From Paenibacillus sp. PCH8 (lineage in GTDB: Bacteria; Bacillota; Bacilli; Paenibacillales; Paenibacillaceae), in assembly GCF_002968835.1 (NCBI RefSeq), contig NZ_PKQK01000001.1, forward strand, positions 806,001-870,000: 64,000 nt of DNA. The letters are read 5' to 3'. A model generated the notes under the pieces. The model did no database searches and was not told the origin of the DNA. It saw nothing but the letters and a program-made list of their open reading frames with translations. Made by a program: the position numbers and the translations under genes. Each line of letters opens with the position of its first letter. Position 1 is the first letter of the stretch. Shown here piece after piece: positions 24,759 to 34,280 of this stretch.

Positions 24759-26371
24759 TTACCTGCGAATAATCACACCACTTCGTACCTCGGGACCAAC
24801 AGAGATCTGGCGACCTTCTGTATCTGCATCACGTTCACGGCACACAATGCCTGCTGATTCATGTCCTGTGACCACCAGAAGTCGACCATCTGCACCCTTG
24901 CCCTGAATCGCTTCCAACTCCGCACCTTTGCACTGGTGCAAATGAATCAGCGGACCTTCAGTAATGCGTGCTTGCAGTTCAGTGATACGCAGATGCTTCG
25001 CCTGAGCGCATTGGATACCCGTGCGGGCTTCCACATTGTAGCGCTCAATAACCACACCTTCCAAAGGCATCTCTGGTAGCCCACTCACAAGCAACGCTGT
25101 ATCGGCGCCAGCACAGACCACATCCGATATTCGAATATCCCGGAACACCGGCGTCTCTTCACTAATCTCCTGAGACAGGTCACTCCCTCGGGCAGACCCC
25201 TCTTGATTCGCATAGAAAAAGGAGAACGAGATGGCTTCCATAATGATATCCTTCATATAGATGCGCTCCACCTGAATATCCTCAACCACTCCGCCGCGCC
25301 CACGCGCACTCTTGAAGCGAAGTCCAATGTCCGTTCCGATAAACGTACAATCCGACACTCGCACATGCCTCACGCCACCAGACATCTCACTGCCGATTAC
25401 GAAACCGCCATGACCGTGATACACGGTGCAGTCCCGAATCGTAATGTACTCCGATGGGAGACCCAGCTCACGGCCCTCGGCATCCTTGCCTGATTTCATA
25501 CAGATGGCATCGTCGCCAACATCAAATATACTCTGCTCCACCAGAACATGGCGGCAAGATTCAATATCCAGCCCATCCCCATTCTGTGAGAACCACGGAT
25601 TCCGTACACTCACATTGCGAATGGTGACATGCTCGGATGCCCAAGGGTGCAGATTCCATGCGGGTGAATTCTGGAACGTTGGGCCATCCAGCAGAACCCG
25701 TTTGCATCTGCGCAAGCTGACCATGTTGGGGCGCAAAAAGTCTCTGACTTTCTCATACGATGCCACATCACGTACCCGCTCCAAGTGCAAACGATTCGCA
25801 ATCGCCCCCCTTCAAGCGCAGACACGGAAGGCCACCAGATATCTTCATCTTCACCAGACTGCTCCACCACACCGCCTGAAGCAACCAATCGTTTCCACTG
25901 TGGAGTGGTCATTTTGGAACGTTTAACCGGACGCCAGGCTTCACCGGCTCCATCCCATATCCCCTCACCGGTAATCGCAATGTCCTCCAGCTGATCACCC
26001 TCAATCGGGGATTGGCAACGCACAGCCTGCCAGCCCTCGAAGCTTGATGTAACCAATGGATATTGATCAAAATCCCGGCTGAACGTAACCAGCGCCCCCG
26101 CTTCCACATGGAGCTCGATACGGCTGCGCAGCACAATCGGACCCGTGAGCCATACGCCAGCAGGAATGATAATTCTGCCACCTCCCGCTTCAGCACACGC
26201 CGCGATCGCAAGCTGAAACATCTCGGTATTATCCGTTACACCGTCTCCAACAGCTCCATAGTCTTTAAGCTGATAATCCTGTGTGGGTATGACAGGTAAG
26301 TTCACTTCATAAGCTTGAACATCAGACGGGGTACCTGCTCCTGTTGACAATGGGGAGTGATATGTATTCAT
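24759..26371 (-). pseudogene. GH28 glycoside hydrolase (polygalacturonase family), one-base loss
   Basis: Would be a 537-residue parallel-beta-helix glycosidase acting on pectin-type polymers. No signal peptide, so probably an intracellular exo-acting enzyme on oligosaccharides. Catalytic motifs are all present in the downstream segment: NGDGLD, GDDAICMKSG, GHGGFVIGSE and RFKSARGRGG. The N-terminal segment (YGAVGDGVTDNTEMF, the usual pectate-lyase-like start) ends in another frame after SALEGG. One extra G in the G-run (C-run 25805-25810 on plus) joins them as ALEGGAIANRLHLERV. Natural pseudogene or sequencing error. Confidence 0.85.
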
Positions 26372-26847
26372 CGTGCAGAATCATCCTCTCTACCTGTATT
26401 GGATTCGTTATGGATCAACACTTCTTTACTAACTCTAGAGCTAACTACAGACGGGCATTCTCTAGCTCCATCATACCAATGGCATCACGGACAAGGTTAA
26501 GCTTTTTTGCCAGGAGCGATTGGAACTTGATGTTATTTGTTTTGTTGATCAGAGCCATAAATTAAACATCACTCCAAGTATACTATATACATCTATTCCA
26601 ACGGTTGGAAATTAACTAGGAAATTTGATTCATTTTTCTGTCAGGATTCGTCACAACATATTCAATAACATTACGAATATATAACATAAACACTGGCTAC
26701 GGCCCTACGAATACATTACTTATGTCATGTTTTATTACAAATCAATTGCCACAAGCAGGATGACTATGTATGATTAAATAACGAATTTCAATATATTCCT
26801 TATTATACCTTTTCAAATAATGATCGCAGAAAGGATGGAATGTACTC
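26372..26847. other. Intergenic region between GH28 and glnQ with a perfect operator-like palindrome
   Basis: A 476-nt AT-rich divergent region without a supportable gene. A 7-1-7 palindrome TTCCAAC-G-GTTGGAA lies at 26596-26610, about 225 nt from either start codon, and may be a regulator site. Promoter hexamers were not clear enough to call. Confidence 0.45.
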
Positions 26848-27576
26848 TTGATTGAATTTAGGGGTGTCCAGAAACATTTCGGTCATTTTCATGTCCTCAA
26901 GGATATCCATCTTCGCATTGAAGAAGGAGAGGTCGTCGTTATTATCGGGCCTTCCGGCTCTGGCAAAAGTACGCTGCTCCGCTGTATTAATCGCCTGGAG
27001 ACCATCACCGAAGGTGAACTCGTCGTCCGTGGAATTCCTCTGCATCAGAAAAAGGTGGACATTAACCTCTTCCGCCGTGACATCGGTATGGTGTTTCAAC
27101 ACTTCAATCTCTATCCTCACAAAAAAGTCATCGATAACATTACCCTTGCACCCGTGAAGGTGCGTAAACAACCCAAAGAACAGGCAGCCGCGACAGCCAT
27201 GAAGTACTTGAACCGCGTAGGCATCGCCGACAAAGCCGACAGTTACCCCTCCCAGTTGTCCGGTGGACAACAGCAACGGGTAGCCATTGCGAGAGGTCTC
27301 GCGATGGAACCCAAAATCATGCTTTTTGATGAGCCTACCTCTGCACTCGATCCCGAAATGATCGGGGAAGTCCTCGATGTCATGCGTTCCTTGGCCCACA
27401 ATGGCATGACCATGGTCGTCGTTACCCATGAGATGGGCTTCGCCCGCGAAGTGGCAGACCGGGTGATCTTCATGGACGAAGGCCGAATTGTAGAAGAGGC
27501 CACCGCCGCCGATTTTTTTGACAACCCCAGAGAAGAACGGGCACAACAGTTCCTGAGCCGTCTGATTCATCATTGA
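26848..27576 (+). CDS. glnQ: Polar amino-acid ABC transporter ATPase (GlnQ-like)
   Basis: 242-residue ATPase energising amino-acid import. Walker [11 protein letters not shown]-loop [13 protein letters not shown], signature [16 protein letters not shown], Walker [12 protein letters not shown] and H-loop [10 protein letters not shown] are all intact. Start is TTG at 26848 with SD AGAAAGGA about 9 nt upstream. First of four genes in the order glnQ-glnH-glnM-glnP, the same order as the B. subtilis glutamine transporter; substrate (Gln, or Glu/Asp) is by homology only. Confidence 0.9.
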   Translation: MIEFRGVQKHFGHFHVLKDIHLRIEEGEVVVIIGPSGSGKSTLLRCINRLETITEGELVVRGIPLHQKKVDINLFRRDIGMVFQHFNLYPHKKVIDNITLAPVKVRKQPKEQAAATAMKYLNRVGIADKADSYPSQLSGGQQQRVAIARGLAMEPKIMLFDEPTSALDPEMIGEVLDVMRSLAHNGMTMVVVTHEMGFAREVADRVIFMDEGRIVEEATAADFFDNPREERAQQFLSRLIHH

Positions 27577-27613
27577 GAATAATCAATATTCCATTTAGAA
27601 AAGGGGTCTTTTC

Positions 27614-28444
27614 ATGAAGAAACTGTTAAATTGGCCGTCGTTGATGCTTGTCCTCATTCTATCGCTTGTACTGTCTGGCTGTAGCACAGGAACGGATACA
27701 CCTTCCACGAGCGGCGGCGGTGATGCCGAAGCCAATGGAACGATCGAAAAGATCAAAGAGCGTGGCAAACTCATTGCCGGCGTGAAATACGACACGAAAC
27801 TGTTTGGTCTGAAAGATCCCGCCAGCGGTAACGTGGAAGGATTCGATATTGATATCGCCAAAGCACTCGCCAAACAGATCCTTGGAGATGAGACCAAGGT
27901 CGAGCTGAAAGAGGTTACGTCCAAAACGCGCATTCCGATGCTGCAAAACGGAGACATTGACATCATTATCGCTACGATGACGATCACGGATGAGCGGAAG
28001 GAGCAAGTGGATTTCAGCGATGTTTATTTTGAGGCAGGTCAGTCTCTGCTCGTAAAAAACGACAGTTCGATTACTGGCCTGGAAAGTCTCAGCGGTGTGA
28101 AGGTGCTTGCTGTGAAAGGCTCCACATCTGCCCAGAACATTCGCGAGAAAGCGCCGGATGCCCAAGTGCTCGAATTCGATAACTATCAGGATGCATTCAC
28201 TGCGCTCAAAGCGGGCAAAGGCGAGGCTCTGACCACGGATAACATCATCCTGATCGGCATGCAACAGACGGATGACAGCTACCATTTGGTTGGTGGCAAC
28301 TTCACAAGTGAACCTTACGGCATGGCAATTCGCAAAGGTGACACCGCCTTCGTAGCAGAAGTGAATTCACTGCTCAAAAGCATGCAGGACAGCGGAGAAT
28401 ACGATACATTACATGAGGAATGGCTGGGTGCCAAGCCTGAGTAA
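27614..28444 (+). CDS. glnH: Amino-acid-binding lipoprotein (GlnH-like)
   Basis: 276-residue extracytoplasmic solute receptor anchored by lipid. The signal peptide ends in lipobox LSGC, then a Ser/Gly linker and the SBP_bac_3 domain: IKERGKLIAGVKYDTKLFG, GFDIDIAKALAKQILG, MTITDERKEQVDFSDVYF, VKGSTSAQNI, and SEPYGMAIRKGD before the C-terminus. SD AAAGGGG is upstream of ATG; it follows glnQ by 37 nt. Confidence 0.9.
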   Translation: MKKLLNWPSLMLVLILSLVLSGCSTGTDTPSTSGGGDAEANGTIEKIKERGKLIAGVKYDTKLFGLKDPASGNVEGFDIDIAKALAKQILGDETKVELKEVTSKTRIPMLQNGDIDIIIATMTITDERKEQVDFSDVYFEAGQSLLVKNDSSITGLESLSGVKVLAVKGSTSAQNIREKAPDAQVLEFDNYQDAFTALKAGKGEALTTDNIILIGMQQTDDSYHLVGGNFTSEPYGMAIRKGDTAFVAEVNSLLKSMQDSGEYDTLHEEWLGAKPE

Positions 28445-28550
28445 ATTCGAAGAACCATCTTGATGCGGTGATGCGCCCGCTGAATGCTGGATATGTAGCA
28501 GGCGCATCGCTGATTCGTTTCTACAGCTGGAGAACGGAGGCTTCGCCTAT

Positions 28551-29273
28551 ATGGGCACACTGGATTTCAACGTACTGATACGACACTCGGATCGGTTTAT
28601 GGAGGGATTTCTGAATACCATTCAAGTGAGTGTGATGGCTCTGATTGGAAGTTTTATCCTGGGTGCAATTCTGGCGATCTTTCGCATATCCCCTGTCAGA
28701 CCGCTGAACTGGATCGGCACAGCTTTCGTGGAATTTATCCGAAACATCCCTCTGCTACTGGTTGTGTTTTTCTTCTATCTCGGACTGCCTGCTCTCGGTA
28801 TTTCTCTTGACGGTTTCGTCTCAGGCACGCTCGGCCTGACCATATATACTGCCGTCTTCATTGCGGAAGCAATCCGGGCCGGGATTCAGACGGTTCCTCG
28901 GGGTCAGCTGGAAGCGGCCAGATCGTCCGGTTTGTCTTACGTACAGGCCATGAACCTGATCATTCTGCCCCAAGCCATTAAGATTGTACTGCCGTCCATC
29001 GGCAACCAGTTCATTAATCTGGTCAAAAACTCTTCCATTCTCGCCGTTGTCGCCGGCATGGATCTGATGTATTTTGCCGACTTGGTCAACTCGGATACGT
29101 TCCAACCGCTAAGCGTATACACCATTGTGGCGCTGTTCTACCTCGTGCTAACGTTGCCGCTCAGCTTCCTGGTCCATTATATGGAGCGCAGGTTCGGACA
29201 GAGCGATGCAGAGGCGCATAACACCAAGGGCAGACCTAAGAAGAACAAACCGGCAGGTCAGGTTACCCTGTGA
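28551..29273 (+). CDS. glnM: Amino-acid ABC transporter permease (GlnM-like)
   Basis: 240-residue HisM-type permease with about five helices. The ATPase-coupling motif is GQLEAARSSGLSYVQAMNLI followed by ILPQAIKIVLPS. The pre-loop FIRNIPLLLVVFFFYLGLPA is typical of the family. The N-terminal GTLDFNVLIRHSDRFMEG resembles GlnM. A 105-nt gap after glnH contains no terminator. Its tail has an unusually basic stretch (KGRPKKNKPAG). Confidence 0.88.
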   Translation: MGTLDFNVLIRHSDRFMEGFLNTIQVSVMALIGSFILGAILAIFRISPVRPLNWIGTAFVEFIRNIPLLLVVFFFYLGLPALGISLDGFVSGTLGLTIYTAVFIAEAIRAGIQTVPRGQLEAARSSGLSYVQAMNLIILPQAIKIVLPSIGNQFINLVKNSSILAVVAGMDLMYFADLVNSDTFQPLSVYTIVALFYLVLTLPLSFLVHYMERRFGQSDAEAHNTKGRPKKNKPAGQVTL

Positions 29274-29383
29274 ATGTGACAGACTGAGGCTGTACTTGAC
29301 GCAGGTTATTTCGGGTATACGTGACTTCCAAAGTTCCATCTTTTATATGTTCACATCTGCGCACAGAAGGAGGCTGATCATGT

Positions 29384-30034
29384 ATGGACTTTAGCGGGGC
29401 CTATGAGTGGCCCAACCTTCGATTTCTGCTTCATGGCTTTCTCATAACCTTACAGGTGGCGGGACTATCGATCGTATTCAGCTTTGTACTCGGCACCCTG
29501 CTCGGTACGGTACGCTATACACGTATACCGATCCTGTCACAGATTGTGGCGGTCATCGTGGATACGATCCGAAATCTGCCGCTGCTGCTCATCATTTTCT
29601 TCATACACATCGTACTTCCTCAGCTCGGGATCAAAATGTCGGTCTTCTGGTCCACCGTCGTGGGACTCAGTCTGTTCGAAGGCGCTATGATCGCTGAAAT
29701 CGTACGTAGCGGTCTGAAGTCCATTGAACGCGGTCAGGTGGAAGCTGCCCGTTCATCGGGTCTGAGTTACATGCAGACGCTACGCGGCATCATCATGCCA
29801 CAGGCGCTACGCCGCATGTCCCCGCCGATGGTAAGCCAGTTCATCTCGCTGTTGAAGGATACTTCGCTCGCTATCATCATCTCCCTGCCGGAGCTGATGC
29901 ACAACGTGCAGATCCTGGGCGGCCAAAGCTTCGATTACATCATTCCAGCCCTGCTGCTTGCAGCCTTGCTATATTTCGTCATCAACTTTTCGCTCTCCAT
30001 CGTTGCACGGCGACTTGAGGCACGAATGAACTAG
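29384..30034 (+). CDS. glnP: Amino-acid ABC transporter permease (GlnP-like)
   Basis: 216-residue second permease subunit, pairing with GlnM. Coupling motif GQVEAARSSGLSYMQTLRGI then IMPQALRRMSPP; channel segment RNLPLLLIIFFIHIVLPQLG. ATG 29384 has AGAAGGAGG about 10 nt upstream; an overlapping out-of-frame ATG at 29380 is ignored. Last gene of the operon, followed by a strong terminator. Confidence 0.88.
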   Translation: MDFSGAYEWPNLRFLLHGFLITLQVAGLSIVFSFVLGTLLGTVRYTRIPILSQIVAVIVDTIRNLPLLLIIFFIHIVLPQLGIKMSVFWSTVVGLSLFEGAMIAEIVRSGLKSIERGQVEAARSSGLSYMQTLRGIIMPQALRRMSPPMVSQFISLLKDTSLAIIISLPELMHNVQILGGQSFDYIIPALLLAALLYFVINFSLSIVARRLEARMN

Positions 30035-30106
30035 GGAAGGTACGAACATACGAACATTAAAAAAGAAAAGATCAGAATCAGCAAGGAAATACAACCTACC
30101 TTAGAA

Positions 30107-30159
30107 ACACTAAAAAAACTCCATTCCACGTAAGCAGTGGATTTGGATTTTTTTAGTGT
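30107..30159. terminator. Bidirectional terminator after glnQHMP
   Basis: Long near-perfect arms: ACACTAAAAAAACTCC (30107-) pairs with GGATTTTTTTAGTGT (to 30159), with an inner CCAC/GTGG stem. T-runs inside the arm give termination in either direction. Its right arm feeds directly into the GGTGTTTT array. Confidence 0.75.
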
Positions 30160-30228
30160 TTTTGGTGTTTTGGTGTTTTGGTGTTTTGGTGTTTTGGTGT
30201 TTTGGTGTTTTTGTGTTTTTGTGTTTTT
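30156..30228. repeat. Tandem octamer array (GGTGTTTT)n
   Basis: About eight to nine units of GGTGTTTT or the variant TGTGTTTT run in tandem over roughly 73 nt. They begin in the right arm of the terminator, suggesting slippage expansion from the AGTGTTTTT sequence of the stem. Confidence 0.9.
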
Positions 30229-30290
30229 GAAGTTTATTGTTGAACAAACTTTGTTCCTGAGCAAACTTGTTGTTGAACGAAAGGTCTGCT

Positions 30291-30350
30291 GGTTATGGTT
30301 ATGGTTATGGTTATGGTTATGGTTATGGTTATGGTTATGGTTATGGTTAG
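30291..30350. repeat. Tandem hexamer array, ten GGTTAT units
   Basis: Nine exact GGTTAT units plus a final GGTTAG occupy 60 nt. The array is followed by CCTAGG. Such perfect microsatellites are rare in bacteria and probably vary in length between isolates. A short open frame across it (poly Leu-Trp) has no SD and is not counted as a gene. Confidence 0.95.
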
Positions 30351-30374
30351 CCTAGGCTTGAGCCACTTTTTGAT

Positions 30375-30559
30375 TCTAACGAACCGAGATGAGCTTAATC
30401 GGCCAGTGTGGAGGCGTTTTCCAACCTAACGAACCGTATCCCGATTAGCCCTCTTTCACGTACTATTTGGGCGTTTGTAGGCGAAATAGCTTCACTGAGG
30501 TTCGTTAGAATTTCCATTTCAACTTATAGGCTCGAATAAGACGTCTCAGGTTCGTTAAA
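30375..30559. repeat. 50-nt-phased palindromic repeat (locus B, complete)
   Basis: Reverse boxes TCTAACGAA (30375) and CCTAACGAA (30425) are followed by forward boxes TTCGTTAGA (30501) and TTCGTTAAA (30551). Spacing is 50, 76 and 50 nt. The last unit reads CGAATAAGACGTCTCAGG before the box, and the left arm carries the degenerate complement. The whole forms a potential hairpin of about 185 nt. Confidence 0.8.
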
Positions 30560-30841
30560 ATTTCGCACCACATGCAGCTTCCGACACGTGGTGCCCTGCT
30601 TCATGACATACGACAGAGCGACTACATAATCGGCTATGTAACCAGCTACGTAATCACTCGCACTGCACCGCTTCAAGCCGAGCCATTCCAATCCAAGCTT
30701 ATTGAGACAGTATCCAGAGCTATTACAACATAGGTACCGAACCAAGACATGCAGTAATTGAGCCAGTGTCTTCGAAATTGACTACGGACTTCAACCCATT
30801 CTCCCAAGGATCAACTTCCCTTTCGCTCTCAAACCTCCAAT

Positions 30842-30960
30842 TCACTCACGTTCCTGCCTTCTATCTACATGCTTGCCATTCACACAGGTTCTCACCATCC
30901 ACCTACATGCTCGCTATTCACACAGGTTCCCGCCATCCACCTACATGCTTGCTATTCACT
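30842..30960. repeat. Three-copy 37-nt tandem repeat
   Basis: CTACATGCTYGCYATTCAC recurs at 30866, 30903 and 30940, exactly 37 nt apart, with CACAGGTTCYCRCCATCCAC between. The first unit is diverged. Units are contiguous with no unique spacers. No gene is supportable in the surrounding 30560-31037 stretch. Confidence 0.9.
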
Positions 30961-31037
30961 CACCGATATACTTTCATTCACCCACCGTCAGCCTATCACA
31001 TTACTTTTCCGTTGGAACGCAGCCTTCAGCTCATCTC

Positions 31038-32393
31038 TTAGATTGCCGCTCCGTTGCGACGTAATTCCGCCTGTAGCAGCGCGATCGGTAATTCCACGGG
31101 ATCAAGCTTCAGCTTCACAGCTAATGCAGCCGCAGTTCCGGCGGCCTCCCCTGTAGCCATACAGCTTGGAGTCAGCCTTGTCGTTGCATGCGCCTCATGT
31201 GTGGTGGAGATGCAGCGTCCTGACGCCAGCAGATTGCGGATATTGCGAGAGATCAGACAACGATACGGAATATCGTACGCCCCGTCCCCTTTAATAAAGG
31301 CAGCCACAACGCCTTGACCCGCAGGGTCATGAATATCAATCGGATAACCACTTCTGGCGATTACATCGTCAAACTTTCGCCCTGCAACCACATCCGCCTG
31401 AGTCAACGCATAATGTCCGATAATTCGCCTGGATTCCCGAATACCGATCTGTGGTGCTACCGCTGAGATCGAAGCACGTTCGAATCCCGGGACATCACGC
31501 TGCAAAAACTCGGCGATCATCAGCACCTGCTTCCGGCCTTCCTGTTCAGCAGAGGTCAGATCCTCGGCATCTGTCGCATCAAGCCCCTGCACCCGGGTAC
31601 AATTAATCAACACTTCATCCTCTGCCGGTCCGGTAAAAAACAACACCTGATCCCGATTAATCGGCACACCCGCTTTTTTCCATTGGGAATAGAAGCCGCT
31701 CACGCCGGTTAACGGAATGCTATCCAGCTCTTCAAAAGGGGTCTTGGCATAGAAATCCTCCGGGTGCTCCTGCATGTACTGTTTCACTCGTCCAAGATCC
31801 ACACCACGCATGCGGAATTTCATGGTCATTGGCTGAGACTGGTTATCGCCATCTCTCCCCTTCGCTACAGAAGCGCCTGCAAGATAAGCCACATCCGCAT
31901 CACCGCTCGCATCCACGAATACGTTCGCTCTAAACTCCATTCGTCCAGATTTGTTCGTCACTCGCACCGCTTCCACCCGATCACTCACAACCACTACTTC
32001 ATCCACGAAGCTGTGCAATAACAGCCTGACACCAGCCTCCTGCAACATCTCTGCCGCAACCACCTGATAGATGGCCGGATGGTACGGCGTAACCGTATGC
32101 ACAAATCCAACCGTATCGCGCAGATGTCCCGGAGAGCCGCCGCGTGCCTGCAATCGATCCACGATCTCCTGTGCAATGCCCTTAATAACCTGCTCACCAC
32201 GCTCCGTGTGGAACGTCATCCAGGGATACACCATAGCGGCAGTCGACATCCCACCCACGAACCCGTATCGCTCCACCAATACGGTTCGTATCCCCAGTCG
32301 TCCAGCCGCGATGGCTGCCGCGATACCCGCAGGACCCCCTCCAACAATAACGACATCTGCTTTTTCCTTATTCATGCTCATCCGTTCACGCAA
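31038..32393 (-). CDS. FAD-dependent oxidoreductase of a carbohydrate locus
   Basis: 451-residue flavoprotein of the FAD_oxidored type. N-terminal dinucleotide motif VVIVGGGPAGIAAAIAAGRL, then GFVGGMSTAAMVYPW; middle VFVDASGDADVAYLAGA; C-terminal CISTTHEAHATTRLTPSCMA and TGEAAGTAAALA close the FAD site. The substrate is not identifiable; homologues lie in polysaccharide-use operons, consistent with the permease genes 32 nt upstream. Start is TTG 32393, because AAGGAGGGG is about 7 nt upstream; ATGs at 32381 and 32375 are further from the SD. Confidence 0.8.
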   Translation of the reverse strand: MRERMSMNKEKADVVIVGGGPAGIAAAIAAGRLGIRTVLVERYGFVGGMSTAAMVYPWMTFHTERGEQVIKGIAQEIVDRLQARGGSPGHLRDTVGFVHTVTPYHPAIYQVVAAEMLQEAGVRLLLHSFVDEVVVVSDRVEAVRVTNKSGRMEFRANVFVDASGDADVAYLAGASVAKGRDGDNQSQPMTMKFRMRGVDLGRVKQYMQEHPEDFYAKTPFEELDSIPLTGVSGFYSQWKKAGVPINRDQVLFFTGPAEDEVLINCTRVQGLDATDAEDLTSAEQEGRKQVLMIAEFLQRDVPGFERASISAVAPQIGIRESRRIIGHYALTQADVVAGRKFDDVIARSGYPIDIHDPAGQGVVAAFIKGDGAYDIPYRCLISRNIRNLLASGRCISTTHEAHATTRLTPSCMATGEAAGTAAALAVKLKLDPVELPIALLQAELRRNGAAI

Positions 32394-32425
32394 ATGTTAC
32401 CCCTCCTTCCGTTCTATTGCCCGGC

Positions 32426-33280
32426 TTACTCTTTCAATCCCGTCATGGCAACTCCCTCAATGAAGCGTCGTTGTGCCAGGAAAAAGACAATTAACAGTGG
32501 CAAGGTCGCCATAACTGTGGCACTCATCAGATATTGCCAGGCTGTACCTACTTCATCTGTAAACAAAGACAAACCCAGTGGCAATGTCATCAGATCACGC
32601 GAGTTAATGAAGATCAACGGATCAAAAAACTCATTCCAGATCGTCACAAACGTGAAGATTGTCAACGTAGCCATACCCGGCTTGGCAATTGGCAACATAA
32701 TTCGCGCATATATTTGGAATCGGTTGCAGCCGTCTATCATCGCCGCTTCCTCCAGCTCGGTCGGCACTGTAATGAAGAACTGCCGCATCACAAAGATGCC
32801 AAACACACCACCCGCGCCAAAGATCGGTAGTACAATCAGCGGGAGATGAGTATCAATCCACCCCAGCTGCCGCATGAACAGAAACATCGGTATCGCCGTC
32901 ACCTCATGGGGAATCATCATTGCACTCAGCAGGATGAGAAATACGACATTACGTCCCTTGAACGGAATTTTGGCAAATGCGTACCCGGCGAGGGAGGCAA
33001 AAAATACCGTTCCCATCACAACCAACGCAGAAATATAGATACTATTCCAATAAAAACGATGAAACGGAATCAATCGAAAGACATCGATGTAGTTTTGAAA
33101 GCGAAACGGTTTCGGAATCCACTGCGGCGGATAAGTGAATATGCTCTGGGGCTCCTTGAATGATGTCGATATCATCCAGATAAATGGTACAATCATAATG
33201 AGAGAAATCAGGGTCAGCAGCAAATACGTACCCAGGATACTTCCTACCTTCCGACCCGAAGGACTAGGCATCGCCTTCAT
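32426..33280 (-). CDS. Carbohydrate ABC transporter permease (MalG type)
   Basis: 284-residue inner-membrane subunit with six helices. Family motif EEAAMIDGCNRFQIYARIMLP lies in the cytoplasmic loop that engages the ATPase. N-terminal FIWMISTSFKEPQSIFTYPP is typical of MalG/LacG-type permeases. Overlaps the preceding permease gene by 17 nt. No cognate ATPase is present in the window, so a shared MsmX-type ATPase elsewhere is likely, as in Bacillus. Confidence 0.88.
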   Translation of the reverse strand: MKAMPSPSGRKVGSILGTYLLLTLISLIMIVPFIWMISTSFKEPQSIFTYPPQWIPKPFRFQNYIDVFRLIPFHRFYWNSIYISALVVMGTVFFASLAGYAFAKIPFKGRNVVFLILLSAMMIPHEVTAIPMFLFMRQLGWIDTHLPLIVLPIFGAGGVFGIFVMRQFFITVPTELEEAAMIDGCNRFQIYARIMLPIAKPGMATLTIFTFVTIWNEFFDPLIFINSRDLMTLPLGLSLFTDEVGTAWQYLMSATVMATLPLLIVFFLAQRRFIEGVAMTGLKE

Positions 33281-34178
33281 TGAATACCCACCTCTTTCGA
33301 AGCTGCCATTGCAGCAGCGTCAAGATCAGAACGATGAAGAACAGCACATACGCAAGGGCAGAGGCATAGCCGAACTGAAATAATTTGAATGCTTTTTCCC
33401 AGATATAATAAACCAATACCTTCGTGCTGTTGCTTGGACCGCCCTGTGTCATCACATAGATCTGCCCAAATACTTTGAGTGAACCAATCACGGTCATGAC
33501 CATAGTCAGAAACACTGTTGGCGTGATCATGGGCAGCGTGACATGAAAGAAGGTTCCCCCTCTGCCCGCACCGTCCAATGTTGCTGCTTCGTACAATGAA
33601 CGCGGTACCTGCTGAATGGCTGCTATGAACAGCACCATATTCAGACCTACATTTTTCAGCACACTTGTCACGATCACAGCAGGCATCGCCAGATTCTGAT
33701 TGTAGAGCCAGGCCGGACCTTCGATGCCCAGCATCAACAAAAGCTGATTAATCAATCCCGACTCTGTCGCGTACATCAGCTTCCACACGATAGCCCACAC
33801 AATCAGCGAAGTCATGACCGGAACAAAGATCGCTGTTCGGAAAATTCCGATCCCCCGCAGATTTCTGGATAGCAGCAACGCGAGCAGCAGGGCGAGCACA
33901 ATATTAAGCGGCACCAGCCCCGCTGTGAAATAAACCGTATTGGCGAGCACTTTCCAGAACATCGCGTCTGTCATAATATTCCGGTAATTATCCAATCCAA
34001 TAAAATGATGATCCCCCAGCAGCGGCCAATCGGTCAGGCTCATGTATAACGCGAGACCCATGGGAAATAACAGCAGCAGGGTAAACCCAAGCACCATCGG
34101 CGATACAAACAACCAACCTGCGATCTGGGCCTCTCTGGCGAGCGGCCCCCCTCTTTTGCGCTTGCGTGAATGGGTCAA
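33264..34178 (-). CDS. Carbohydrate ABC transporter permease (MalF/LacF type)
   Basis: 304-residue partner permease with six helices. Coupling loop YEAATLDGAGRGGTFFHVTLP; N-terminal basic stretch SRKRKRGGPLAREAQIAGW precedes the first helix. Upstream gene in the pair, separated from the TIM-barrel gene by 352 nt that contain palindromic repeat C. An mRNA crossing that gap from the binding-protein gene is possible. Confidence 0.88.
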   Translation of the reverse strand: MTHSRKRKRGGPLAREAQIAGWLFVSPMVLGFTLLLLFPMGLALYMSLTDWPLLGDHHFIGLDNYRNIMTDAMFWKVLANTVYFTAGLVPLNIVLALLLALLLSRNLRGIGIFRTAIFVPVMTSLIVWAIVWKLMYATESGLINQLLLMLGIEGPAWLYNQNLAMPAVIVTSVLKNVGLNMVLFIAAIQQVPRSLYEAATLDGAGRGGTFFHVTLPMITPTVFLTMVMTVIGSLKVFGQIYVMTQGGPSNSTKVLVYYIWEKAFKLFQFGYASALAYVLFFIVLILTLLQWQLRKRWVFNEGDA

Positions 34179-34280
34179 TCAGGCCTCCCCCTTTTAATAA
34201 AATTTCCTCCGAAGCTGAACTCTGCGACGATTCTATATAAGGTGCTGTATCAAAAGGAATGATCCCCCTCGCTCCAAGCG

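Noticed and set aside
26803..27573. Minus-strand open frame opposite glnQ
   Set aside because: Exact shadow of a well-conserved ABC ATPase, with no SD.
30137..30355. Open frame across the GGTGTTTT and GGTTAT arrays
   Set aside because: Encodes low-complexity Leu/Trp/Phe only, with no SD; it exists because the repeat lacks stops.
30842..30960. Regularly spaced repeat resembling a CRISPR array
   Set aside because: The 37-nt units are contiguous and similar along their whole length, with no unique spacers and no cas genes nearby.
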